A stretch of DNA of 64,000 nt from assembly GCA_958298945.1 (NCBI GenBank), contig OY282606.1:55937920-56001919 (forward strand), read 5' to 3'. The notes beneath the pieces were generated by a model that saw nothing but the letters and a program-made list of their open reading frames with translations, was not told the origin of the DNA and did no database searches. Made by a program: the position numbers and the translations under genes. This DNA is from Atherix ibis (lineage: Eukaryota; Arthropoda; Insecta; Diptera; Athericidae). Positions 37,441 through 48,322 of the stretch are shown in pieces (within the stretch, counting starts at the first letter, position 1; each line of letters starts with the position of its first letter).

Positions 37441-38671
37441 AACAGTTCGGCTGAAATTTGTATAACGTTGCCGTCTAGATGGCGCCTCTTGCAAAAATCA
37501 CAAAGGACCATGCTTCAAATGATTCCTGTCAAAATTTGACAGCAATCGGTCGATTGGTTCGTGAGATATAGCATTTTGAGTGGAGCAACTTTTGTTATTG
37601 AAAAAAAAAATGGATAAAGACGAATTTCGTGTGTTGATAAAGCATTACTTTTTGATAAAAAAAATACAGTGGAAACCAAAGCATGGTTTGACAAACGTTA
37701 TCCGGACTCTGCTCCAGCTATTTCAACTGTGAAATATTGGTTTCGTCAATTTCGAACTGGTCGTACGAGCACAGTTCATGCAGAACGCAGTGGACGCCCA
37801 AAAGAGGTGGTTACGGCAGAAAACATCAAAAAAATCCACAAAATAATTTTAAAGGACCGTAAAGTGAAGTTGAGCGAGATAGCTGAGACTCTGAAGATAT
37901 CGAAAGAGCGTGTTGGACATATCGTGCATGAATATTTGGGCATGCGAAAGCTGTGTGCCAAGTGGGTGCCGCGTGAGCTCACTGTGGACCAAAAACAACA
38001 ACGTGTTGATGATTCTGAGCAGTGTTTGGAGCTGTTCAAGCTCAATAAACCCGAATTTTTGCGTCGATATGTGACAATGGATGAATCGGCAGTCGGCAGA
38101 GTGGAGAGCGAGCGACGAAAACATCCAAAGCGTGGAAAGACGCAACAGTCGGCTGGCAAGGTGATGGCGTCTGTATTTTGGGATGCGCATGGTATAATAT
38201 TCATTGACTATCTCCAGAAGGGACAGACGATCAACAGCGACTATTATATAGCGTTATTGGATCGTTTGAAGAAAGAAATCGCTAAGAAACGGCCTCATTT
38301 GAAGAAGAAAAAAGTGTTGTTTCACCAAGACAATGCACCGTGTCACAAGTCTATGAAAACGATGGTCAAACTCAATGAATTGGGCTACGAATTGCTTCCC
38401 CATCCACCGTATTCTCCAGAACTGGCCCCCAGCGACTTTTTCCTGTTTGCAGACCTCAAGAAATTTAAGACCGATGATGAAGTGATTGCCGAAACTGAGG
38501 CCTATTTTGAGGCAAAACCGAAAGAGTACTATAAAAATGGTATCGAAAAGTTGGAAGATCGCTATAATCGCTGTATCGCCCTCGAAGGCAACTATGTTGA
38601 ATAATAAAAATGAATTTTGCAAAAAAAAATATTTCTACTGTGTTACGTTATAAACTTTTCAGCCGAACTGT
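37441..38671 (+). mobile_element. Mariner element (irritans-type), nearly complete
   Basis: The ends begin acagttcggctgaaa and pair as roughly 27-bp inverted repeats (the inner half differs at a few sites, and the left end has one extra A). TA flanks both sides (37439-37440, 38672-38673). At about 1.23 kb it is slightly shorter than the usual 1.3 kb because of internal deletions. It is inserted in the opposite orientation to CycD. Confidence 0.92.
37610..38604 (+). pseudogene. Irritans-type mariner transposase, frameshifted and shortened
   Basis: The true ATG at 37610 reads MDKDEFRVLIKHYFL. It then loses the frame in the A-run near 37656-37664 (one base short). The remaining 311 codons (from 37669) stay open to the stop. 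Numbered from 37669, WVPREL is at 99-104 and the catalytic residues are D138 (TMDES), D221 (HQDN) and D256 (PSDFF), with D,D34D spacing. The D1-D2 distance is 83, about ten less than in the mellifera-type copy at 5.3 kb, because the segment after MDES is shortened (SAVGRVESERRKHPKRGKT). The segment after FFLFADLK is also shortened. YSPDLAP has become YSPELAP. This is a Himar-like protein that is almost certainly inactive. Confidence 0.9.
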
Positions 38672-38759
38672 TACATGAGGTCATCGAATTTTGCTACAGA
38701 AAATAAATATTCGCGTATTGAAGCCTAAATTTTGTCGTGTTGTGTGTCTTTTTGACTTT

Positions 38760-39090
38760 ATTATCTTCAAGTTTGGGCAAAAAAAAGGTTGGTCATCCAT
38801 AGCGCTCAAAATTGACGATTCAAAGATATCTTCAGACCAAAATACAGAATAGGCAGTTACTTTTCACAGATACAATAGTTTGCGGGCTTTCAGAGCCCCA
38901 AAATTTTGCAACTTTGCTTATTGACGTATTCACCGAGCGAGAAATGAGCCTCATCGCCGAAGAAAATATCAGAAACGTTTACAATTTATTAAACGCATTT
39001 TTCGGCGGTTAAACAATAATTTAATGTCAAATCGCAAACCTTAAACTAAACAAACACCACCTTGGATAACATGTGTGTATATCTTTGAAA
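38760..39090 (-). pseudogene. IS630/Tc3-type transposase relic
   Basis: The minus strand reads FSSAMRLISRSVNTSISKVA and then KFWGSESPQTIV, a decayed FSDEAHF...NKQNxRxWGxENP block. The adjoining 39055-39090 resembles the 5' end of the 3.9-4.6 kb copy (acatgtgtgt, then atcttt). Confidence 0.6.
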
Positions 39091-39124
39091 GCTGTCAAAT
39101 GACATGGCTATTCTTCACCCAACA

Positions 39125-39741
39125 TTAGATTAAATTTTCGTATATGAGTATATACGCAATTTTCTGTCTAAATAATCTGAAAAGCGGCGAGAAATCGTAA
39201 TGCTTGCATATTTTTGGGTATATTTTTTTATGTATATATGACACCCACTACTGACATCTAGTTTTCGTAATAAAAATTTATTAAATTCCAAAAGCATAAT
39301 TAATATTCGTTTTAAATCACTAATTCCAAACAAAAATATAATTTAAACCGGACAGAACGCAACATTTATTTATTTTCCAATCTTCTGCTTATAAATGCAT
39401 TTGTATTTTAGGTTAATTATTTATATTGTATGATAAATATCAATCAAATATGAAGCGTCTCAATTTTGTAGATTTTCGGAGTTTTAAAAAACGCCATTCT
39501 CCATTTTTTGTTTACATTTAGAGATACTTATTGCGACGTGAAAAGTTTAAATGCAGTTTTATTAAATTTAAAATAAATTTACGACAATACATTTGCATAA
39601 ATACTCGTAGAAAGTGTTTTATTTTAGAATACGAAGTAAAGGTTACTTTGCAAGTGTGTGCGTTCTTACGTATGTATTCTCGAAAAAATGTTGACCGAAT
39701 TTTTGTGAGTGGCCTATCCATATAATTCTTCTATAATCTAA
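39125..39741. mobile_element. Non-autonomous repeat A (TTAGATTA ends)
   Basis: This 617-bp unit begins ttagattaaa and ends in the reverse complement of ttagattatagaagaatta. Its body, 39133-39507, is repeated at 56421-56779 in the same orientation with roughly 80% identity by eye (for example gcggcgagaaatcgtaa, acatctagttttcgtaat and ttttaaaaaa.gccattctcca). The terminal motif ggcctatcca recurs at 60.9 kb. No coding capacity is visible. It may be a MITE of an unknown DNA transposon. Confidence 0.65.
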
Positions 39742-40321
39742 GTTCCCAACTGCAAAATCAGTTTGAATGCATCATAAACCATGCTTGCACTAGTATTGCC
39801 ATCTATTGAGGATAATGAGCACTCGCAAATGTATTTTATCAATTAATGAAATAGTTAAATTTTAAGAAATCTAAAAATTTGTCCTAAACAACTTTAAAAA
39901 CTATTTTCAATTTATTTTCTTTACGCTTTTATTAGAAATTAATTATTTGGAATATATGAATTTAAAAAAAATACCTAATCGTTATTCAAGTTATTTCCGC
40001 ATCGTAACATAATTTTAAATTTTTGCAATGATCAATCGGTCTTCTAGAGGCCAAAATTGAAGTGCCCTTATTTAATTGTTATTCTGTTAGAGTACGGATA
40101 ATCGATGGCGTTGGTTTTATTGCGATAGTGTCCGAAAAATGTATCGTTTTTTTGGCAGCATTAACTCTTCCTATACATTATCTCTATAATATGCTTAAAT
40201 TACTGCAAAAATTACAGAATCGTCTATCCGAACTGCTCCCCATTCCGTTTTATATTCCAAATATTGTGTTTCCTAAAACTTTACTTTCGTCAACTGAATG
40301 AATTTTTTGAGAAAATTAAAT

Positions 40322-40690
40322 AAAAGACTTGGAAATGGAATTGTTCGATGAAGAAGCTCCACAATGAAAGGAATCCTAATCGCAAAGAAATTCTGGATAA
40401 GGTGGCATTCGCTTAGTATATGAAAAATTGTTACATAAACGCTACAGATTGGACAGGGGGGGGGGAGGTGTTTTCCAAATAGAAATTATGGGTCAGAACA
40501 GAATGTCCAGTCCGAATTCTGAGCAGCTTTTGGGCCCAAAATTTCGATAAGGATGTTAGGTAGACTAGCTTATTGCTAGTAAGCTAATAAGTGGATAAAA
40601 TGGTAGTGCTCATTGTCCAGTCTATTTGTCAACAAGAGGCCAAAAATGTTAAATACCATTCTATGAACAGACAAGGTAAATTAGGATTAC
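40322..40690 (-). mobile_element. RNase-H-type non-LTR C-terminal scrap, copy 2
   Basis: The minus strand reads LLRIRTGHSVLTHNFYL, the C-terminal tail motif of RNase-H-bearing non-LTR elements. It aligns with 41265-41560 in the same orientation. A nine-to-ten-base G run sits at about 40457-40466. Confidence 0.65.
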
Positions 40691-41259
40691 TGTACGCACT
40701 GTACGCAGCAATTATTACTTAAAATACCCACATGACAAGTAACTCACGTTCAGTTGCGTGAACATGCTTATTTTATTAATTTTTTTATTAAATTTGGCGG
40801 CTCAAACATAGGTTTTTTTTTAATTGGTGTTTTCAAAAAACGCAAGATATCATAATAACTACAGTCCTTACATTAGAAATAATTTCAATTGAAGGGAGAA
40901 AAAAATTCTGAGTTTTACAATTGTCATGCTTTTATTTTGGAACCTTAATTTTTAATATACAAATAAATACAACAAGATCGAAGTGGATGCTAAAGGGATG
41001 ACTAAACTCATTTAAAATCGACCCAGCCTATTGGCTAAAAACTCCTTAACCAGATTAACCTACACATATTATCAATAAATAATATTTATTAATTAATTAG
41101 CTATTCAACACTATCAATATTGTATTGTTTGTATGTTTAAGCTCCTAGACACTTGCTGGCGTTACGATTATGGCGCCATTTTACGATTTTGTGCTTGTGG
41201 ATCTATTCTAGTTTACAAAACAAAACTGATCTTTTTGGAACTGATTTGCAAAAAATTAA

Positions 41260-41690
41260 AAAATGTACTTAGAAATAGAATTGTTGGATACAGAAGCTGC
41301 ACCACAATGGGACAAATTCTACTCTCCAAGTAATTCTTGGTCAGGTGGCATTCACTTAGCGTGTGACCGATGGTGAACTAAATATGCTGCAATATTAGCA
41401 TATAGGGCGTTAGGTATTGCCAAACAATATTATGGATGAGAGCAATATGTCCAATCACGTACACGGAATTTACATGTAGACTAGTTTATTGATGGCTGCT
41501 CAATGAGTCGACAAAGAGGTAGCGCTACTGAGCCTATGTGCTGGCGTATGGATAATGGGTTAGTTGACGTTGTGTTACTATACGAGGTGGATTTGGGATA
41601 ATTGTGAGTTTCTTCAGTCAGCTCGTTAGCTCCTAGATTGCCCGAAATTACCAAATGTCCCGGCACCGAAAGCAAATGAACACTCATAGT
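41260..41690 (-). pseudogene. RNase H domain relic of a non-LTR retrotransposon, copy 3
   Basis: The minus strand from 41687 reads VHLLSVPGHLVISGNLGANE and then LTEE, the VPGHxGIxGNExADELA end of a retroelement RNase H (Gly and Asp positions altered). A decayed IGHIALIH tail follows. Truncated and frameshifted. Confidence 0.75.
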
Positions 41691-41999
41691 ACTAGGTCAT
41701 CCGATAGACCACAAATAGCTGTGATTTGTTTAATTCAAATCCAATTATTATATTATATAATCAGACAATTCAAATTCTGAATTCTTTTGAAAGTGAAAAA
41801 CTACCAAAGAAAGCAATCAGTTCACTTTCCCATGCCAACAATGAAAACGTAGGCAAAATAAGTCTCCTTACCTTATAAGTCTGCCTAAGATTATGCGAGA
41901 AGGTATGTATTACTTGGAATACACAATTACTGATTGATCGAGAAGTGTAACCAATCGAGAAGCGTAACCAATCCTAAATCTATTATGTACAATTCCCAA

Positions 42000-43090
42000 T
42001 ATTTATGGAGATTTTCAGCGTTTATTTTTGTGTCGCCTTATATTTCCGCACGCGGCCGGAAGATACGACATTTAATGCGTTAGTAACATTAGTAGTTTCA
42101 ATCATCTTACAAATGCTTATAGTCTTAATCGAACATTTAAACCTACCTACACATTGTGTAGACTTGTTTTGTAAAATAAAAATAAAACAAAAAATTTCAA
42201 AAAATAAAAAATAAAAATCCAATGTGCAAGATTGTTTACAACAACACATTTTGAAATAATATGAATTTCGGGGAAGATGTAAACATATCGTAAATTGAAT
42301 AATTTATATGAGTATATTCGGTTGAGCTTTTTAATTATAGTCTTAAAAAATATTCGGTAGAGTACACAAAAAAATATTAATTTTTTCGTTATTTCCGAAA
42401 TTATCTTAGAAGATATCTCCAAGTTTTCATTGATCAAAAATCAAATAGATTTAAGAAAATTTTCAGTAAATTATTCATTAAAAAGGACTTTTTCATATAT
42501 TTATCAATGATTATAAAATAAAGTCTTGAATTTTACACTTTTATAATTGTTATTTTAGAAATTGTACACAAAAATTTTATTCCAAAATTCATACTTAGAT
42601 GAGATGGGAAATGAAGTAGGGTGAAATGAAGAAGTTAACCATAATTTATCTTGATAAATATCCTCTTATTATAGTATTTATTTTATATCCAATATGTAAT
42701 TAAGAACATTGTCTTGATGATACCAAAAACGAATTTTTTTCTTAATGTTGTTATAAACAAACTTGTCTATAGTGAAGGTCTTGAAAACCCGATTATAGTG
42801 AACTAGTTCCTACAATGTATACTGTAGTAGATTAGCACACTGCAATCAATTAAGCTGAATTTATTTTAGCTAACTTTATTACAATAAGTTAAAATAAAGT
42901 TAGTTGAATAGTCAAGTTTGTTGTTCGAGGGGTTATGTAAAAATTATGTATGCTTGAAGCTGAAACTTTTACATTGGTAACTCCAACGTGATGGACACAT
43001 TTTAATCAGCTCTTTGACAACAACAAGCTACCTTCAGTAATAATGCAATCGGCCTCAAATAGAATTTTGGTGTCGGCATCTCCTACACCA
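42000..43090. other. AT-rich intron stretch, nothing recognised
   Basis: No element boundaries seen. A short inverted repeat (aactttatta...aataaagtt) lies at about 42873-42902. Confidence 0.5.
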
Positions 43091-43102
43091 CAAAAAAACA
43101 GA

Positions 43103-43558
43103 AGCAATAAGCAACAAGTAACAAATAAAAAACAACAAAAACAAGCAACAAGCAACAAGTAACAAGTAACAAGCAACAAGCAACAAATAACAATTAACAA
43201 GCAACAAGTAACAAGCAACAAGCAACAAAGCAACAAAGCAACAAGCAAAAAGCAATAACCAACAAGCAACAAGTAACAAGCAACAAGCAACAAGCAACAG
43301 GCAACAGGCAAGAAGCAACAACCAACAACCAACAAGCAACACGCAACAAAAAACAATCAAAAATGTAACAATTAACAAGCAACAAGCAACAAGCAACAAG
43401 CAACAAAGCAACAAACATCAAGCAACAAGCAATAACCAACAAGCAACAAGCAATAAGTAACAAGCAACACGCAACACGCAACAAGCAACAAGCAACAGGC
43501 AACAAGCAACAACCAACAATCAACAAGCAACAACCAACAACCAACAAGCAACAAGTGA
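43103..43558. repeat. 7-bp satellite (CAACAAG)n, about 455 bp
   Basis: The unit AACAAGC, with single-base variants (AACAAGT, AACAAAT, AACAACC, AACACGC), is repeated about 65 times, with occasional 1-base slips. The repeat contains no minus-strand stop in any frame, so it produces long false frames rich in Leu, Val, Ala and Cys. Confidence 0.95.
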
Positions 43559-43559
43559 C

Positions 43560-44970
43560 AATTTCTCGTATTAATGAGTACAGATTAATTACATCATTCG
43601 GTATATGAAGAACCGATTGTTGACAGAGTAAAGCTTATTAATGATCAATTTCGGTGGCTCTATAAAAAAAAGCTGCTATTGAATTTACAACCAAACAGGA
43701 AACCGGCTTGATAATTCAGCTTAACCTTTTTTAATTCGTATCACAGTACATAGTTCCCTTCAAATCAACTCACGTAACACCACAGATTTTGAAGTAATAT
43801 TAATTAGGAAGTAACATTCAAAATTTTTTTAAAGAAAATGTTGTTTTATAGATTCTAGCCGGTCAATAAATAGTTAACAAACCATATAAGTACGAAAGCA
43901 CAATTGCCTATTAAAAAAAATAATACTAACCATAATCGATATAGTTAGAATAACAATAATATTGATCACAATCGATGGCGGATTACATAATTAAATCAAA
44001 ATTAAATCATTAAATTACTTATTCTTCCCATAAGTAATCTGTTGCTATCAATAGTATAAAGTATCTAGAATAATTTTTTCCAAGATTTCAAAACCACCAA
44101 CTAATATATTATATTATATAATTATTATTTAGGATTTTTTTTTCTAAATATGCTATTCAACATACGTAAACTACTAACAATATTTAATCAAATTTTTAAT
44201 ATTAACGAAATTAGTTTATCATATCGAAAAAAAAATTTGCAAAAATAGGCAAACAGGTTTGAAATATTAAAAAGAATTTTTTTTAACAATAAACAGGTAA
44301 CATTTTGCGTACCTTTGTATATATATATATGCAATGTGGAAATGCCGGTATGCTTTTAAATAATAGTAGTTTCTTCTTCAAAACCAGAAAAGTAAATTTA
44401 CATCAAAATATTGCTTAATTTTATTCTACTTAAATTACCTTATTTAGCATAAATAAAACCATATATTACATATTTACGTGCATATAAATAATACATTGTA
44501 TTTAATATTTAGACAGATGAATATAAACGTGTATATACATATGTAGATGAATAATGGATTTTAAAGTAATCAAAATTTTGACAGAAAAACTATTCATAAA
44601 GAAATAACAATCCTTACATCCTGTACAAGTCAACTATTTATAAATTCTGGCTTTTTACTAACATTTGTCAGCTTCCTATTTTACTAAAATTCTCGTATTT
44701 TGACAATTTCCCATCTGTCTATCTTAAATATCTAAGATAATTTTGTATTTATGAATGGAAGATGCATACATATTAATAATATGCATGCTTGCCGTAGATA
44801 TAACCATCATTACTAGGCATTTATTTATACACATGGACCAAAATGTAAACACTCAAAGGCCAAGGAAAAAATGCCTCCGCCATCCGCATCGATATATACG
44901 AATATATACATACATGCTTTTAAGATAAAAATTCTTATAATATGTATATAGAAAAATATTAGAAAATATG
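43560..44970. other. AT-rich intron stretch, nothing recognised
   Basis: No gene or element ends seen. Confidence 0.5.
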
Positions 44971-44973
44971 TTA

Positions 44974-45700
44974 CACTACAGGCCAAAAGTATGTTCTAAA
45001 TTAAAATAATAACAGTTTACATATTGTATTATTTTGAAAATATTAAAGAAGGAAGTCGTCATTTCCATTCATGTCCTTTTTTTTGCTATATCAGAGACCA
45101 AGTACAATTAGTAAGCCCCCTTTCCTGTTTGTAGCAGGTAAAAATAAATGTTAATTACTTATTTAATAAAGTCCAAGTTTTTTGCTATCTATTAAATTTT
45201 ATTTTCGGAAAGTTGAAGAGCGGCTAAGTTTAAAATTTGAAAGAGTTGCGTTTCGGAGCAATTTGATTTAGTCAAACGAATCGGAGCCTTACAGGACCTT
45301 AAATTCAGTGTATGTTAAATAAAAGCGTTGCCAAACCCAGTGTCTCTAACATCCGCGACAAAGCGATAATAACGATCCCCCAATTATAGTTTGAAATAAC
45401 GTGAAGAATATCTACAGAATAAAAAACCAGAAGGTATTTTGTCAAATATGATATGGCCAAAACATCCACTCGATCGCAACTCCATAGAAGTTCTATGGGA
45501 TGAGCTAGACAAGACCATCCAACAAGGTAGTCTTGTGGAGAGTCCTTTTGCAATGCTGGAACAGTATTTCAAGAATACGAAAAATAACTAATATACCAAA
45601 AAGCAAGTAGAGCATTTTTTTTTTCATATTGTAATTTTAATTTGATATTTAAATTTCATTTCACTACAACCAAATGGTCGCATACTTTTGGCCTGCAGTG
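44974..45700 (+). mobile_element. Tc1-like transposon, internally deleted
   Basis: The terminal repeat CACTACAGGCCAAAAGTATG is matched by CACTGCAGGCCAAAAGTATG at the other end (one mismatch), with TA flanking both ends. Near 45450-45590 the plus strand reads MIWPKHPLDRNSIEVLWDEL and then DKTIQQG. This is the third-acid (SPDLNPIE) region of a Tc1 transposase, with Glu kept but Asp-Leu-Asn altered. At 727 bp, against about 1.6 kb for complete relatives, the N-terminal and middle coding parts are missing. Confidence 0.88.
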
Positions 45701-46190
45701 TACATAAACACTTCAAATATTTTAGTCTCGCACACATTTTGTAGCTCAAAGAAAAACTCGAAAAGATACGACAAAATCATTTGTCAAAAGACAAAACTTC
45801 AAATAATTTCCAACATCAATAAACTTGGCTTTTATTTGAGGTTAAAAGAAAATAAAATTAGTTTTGCAAATTCTCTTTACAATTATTGTTTAAAAGCTTC
45901 AGAAATAATTCTAAAAATATATAGAATTTGGCAAAATGTTCTTTTTTTTCACGCATTTATCTATGGTTTGCAAGAACGAATGATGTATATTTTACGTATA
46001 AAAAAATATACGATTCTAAAATGTTCAGTTGAATTGTTACAGTCAAATCCAAGTGGAAATAAATTGAGTACAATCATTATAATAACAGTTGAGATTCTTA
46101 TAATCGAATAAATAAAAATCTAGCTTATCTCGCAAGCATATTTGTATGTACAAATAAGATTTGGCGACACCAACCCTTTCAATAAAAGTA

Positions 46191-46261
46191 GGATCAGGCG
46201 GCGTTCTGTGTTCTTCCGCCGATAGTCAAGTTGGATCAGGCGGACTTCTGTGTTCTTCCGC
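46191..46261. repeat. Two-copy 42-bp tandem repeat
   Basis: 46191-46220 and 46233-46261 share ggatcaggcgg, then ttctgtgttcttccgc, at 42-bp spacing. Each unit can pair ggcgg with ccgcc. It is less AT-rich than its surroundings. Confidence 0.8.
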
Positions 46262-46603
46262 TAACTCAGGAAATTCAATTATAATAGAGAGTATATGCTT
46301 CAGCAAATAAATCCGTTATAGTTATTTTAAGCTAAGAACACTATTAAAATAGAAGATCGAATAAACTACTCATTCTGAAAATCGAATTATTTCAACGTTA
46401 CAAATATGAGATTCTCATAGAAAAGTTTTTCTGAGCATAAAAAGTGATAGCAGCGATCATGCCTCGAGGATCCAAGATTATAAATTAAATTACCAAGCTA
46501 TTGTGTGCATTCTGCTATCACTGACAGCAATCTGACAAACTACAGATTTCCCCTCCATCCTGACAAACAGTTCAAAGTTTTGTTTTTGTTGTGCGTAACG
46601 AAA

Positions 46604-46690
46604 ATACAACAGCGAAATTTGGAACGACGATGTGCCATCCACGAATTTTACCTACGAAAATTAATATTCCATCAAAAACACAAGTTTTCC
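46604..46690 (+). mobile_element. Mariner-like N-terminal scrap (family M2)
   Basis: Reads NLERRCAIHEFYLRKL, resembling the LEQRCxIKFxVKL start of the M2 family at 17.8 and 20.0 kb. It is short. Confidence 0.45.
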
Positions 46691-46699
46691 TAGATTCAC

Positions 46700-47915
46700 A
46701 ATTACTTTTTAAATAATTATCTTATGATCGCACATGGGAATCAAATATGATTTGAAGGAATTTATGAACACCAATTCTATAAAAATACTTCTCAGCTGCT
46801 GTTGCATTTATTGTCGGTTATTATTGGATCAGATTCTAACTGATTTATTAGTTAACTCGTATCACTAATAGAGCACATGTTATCAAAACGGTTTTCAATG
46901 CACGTACATCATACGTACCGTGAAGGAATAAATAAATTTTTTACGTAATAATTATCAATTCATTTAAATCGATTTAATTTATATCATACGGTAATTAATT
47001 ATAATTTTGTTGTAATCCCAAAATCGATATTTACCGTTATAATTTAAATTCAAATTAATTGCCATATTAAAATTAATCGCAGCTAAACAAATATAGTTTT
47101 AATTTAATCAAAAAAATATAAAATATAATATATTGTAATATAAAAGAAATATACATACATCAATACATACTTACGCATATGGGGCAAAAAACCTAGCTTT
47201 TCAAATAAAGTTCAAATTTTTGTGATTTTACTAAATCAATCCAAACTTTTTCTTTTCTACAAGAATATACGCTATCAAACAGTCATACCAATTGTAGAAA
47301 AAAAATGATATTTTTTAATTTTTTATTTATAACAACTTTGAAAATTGTCGTTTTTTTCTTCAAAATAAACTATCGTGAAGAGCAAGAGCAAATAAAATAA
47401 ATAAAAAAATTATATTGTATTATATTTATAGTTCGAATATTACTACTACTACATACTAATTTGAAATATTCTACATTGGTATGCGAATACAATTTGAACA
47501 CACACTTGAATATACAACACCATATATAGTATCACCCACATGTTGTACGTATGGAAGCATTTTTAAAGGGGATATTTTTTGATAATTTCAAATTATTATT
47601 TTTTTTTTTGTAATAAATTGATAAAGAAATTCCAAATTTGACAATGTTGGGGCAATGATAAAATTTTCTCAGCACACATTTTTACATACTCGCATGTAAA
47701 TAATGCATAAGAGCTTAAATAAAAAAATTTACTATATACTTATGAGCTCCGATTAATATTCATGCATGTATGTACATATTTATCGTATATAAAAGAAAGA
47801 ATAAATTTTAAACAATTTCCTTCTCTCATTTTACTTCACTTTCCTAATTTTCCCATAAAAATATATAAATCAAAAAAAAAAGATCGAATATAAAATATTA
47901 AAATATTTTAGGATA
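46700..47915. other. AT-rich sequence next to CycD exon 1 donor
   Basis: No recognisable gene or element. Any splicing or enhancer elements cannot be read by eye. Confidence 0.5.
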
Positions 47916-47920
47916 ATTAC

Positions 47921-48183
47921 CTCCATCATCCATTCGGCAACAATTTTTCGCATTGGAGGTGTTATATCCTTTTGTACAGTTTTAAAATATGAACAAACTT
48001 GTGTGTATTTCTCTTCGGTTTTTAGCAAATTCTCTAAGCATCGATCAGCTAAAAATGTTGGATCCACTACAGCCGTATTTATATGATGATTATTATAACC
48101 GTTAAGGCCATTTTGTATTAGATTTGGTATACGATGATTTGATCCAATATTAGTCACTAATGAATTGCGATTTATATTATTAC

Positions 48184-48234
<51 letters not shown>

Positions 48235-48322
48235 TTATACTATTGCTATGACTAAAATTATTCGTAATAATACTATTTTCACTTTCGTTCGAGAACACCT
48301 TTTCAGTACACAAAAGGTTCAT
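47921..48322 (-). CDS. CycD: Cyclin D, coding exon 1 (N-terminus and start of cyclin box)
   Basis: This exon encodes the first 134 residues of a D-type cyclin, the regulatory partner of Cdk4/6 that phosphorylates Rb-family proteins in the nucleus at G1. Residues 3-7 are LLCTE, a match to the LxCxE pocket-protein motif placed as in animal D cyclins. Residues 31-46 are an unbroken Asn run. Cyclin-box homology starts near DPTFLADRCLENLL (87-100) and continues through VQKDITPPMRKIVAEWMME (116-134), which includes the hydrophobic patch. The start codon at 48322-48320 is supported by an in-frame TAA three codons upstream. The exon ends with GAG before a gtaatt donor at 47920 (phase 0). It joins exon 2, 45.6 kb away, and the joined protein continues the family sequence without a gap. 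The N-terminal extension is longer than in vertebrate D cyclins, as is usual in flies. Confidence 0.95.
48180..48232 (-). repeat. CycD: (TTA)n / AAT microsatellite coding for poly-Asn in CycD
   Basis: A nearly pure ATT run on the plus strand reads as AAT codons on the minus strand and gives the 16-residue Asn run of cyclin D. Because a single codon is repeated, the tract is probably length-polymorphic. Confidence 0.9.

Larger units (their letters stand above)
2322..47920 (-). other. CycD: CycD intron 1, 45,599 bp
   Basis: The donor GTAATT (47920 downward) and the acceptor tttttAAG (ending 2322) bracket this intron. It separates GAG (E134) from GTT (V135) without interrupting a codon. Most recognisable sequence inside it is transposon-derived, listed separately. 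I found no alternative cyclin exon and no other host exon within it. Confidence 0.9.

Noticed and set aside
37776..38622. Antisense frames of 113-142 codons inside the second mariner
   Set aside because: Shadows of the transposase frame.
43006..43554. Several 100-119-codon Leu/Val/Ala/Cys-rich minus-strand frames
   Set aside because: They are the three frames of the CAACAAG heptamer array, with no independent coding signal.
43103..43558. CRISPR-like array
   Set aside because: Uniform 7-bp satellite without spacers, in an animal genome.
45674..46111. 145-codon plus frame after the Tc1-like element
   Set aside because: It starts inside the transposon terminus and has AT-biased composition with no motif. 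It looks like a chance frame.
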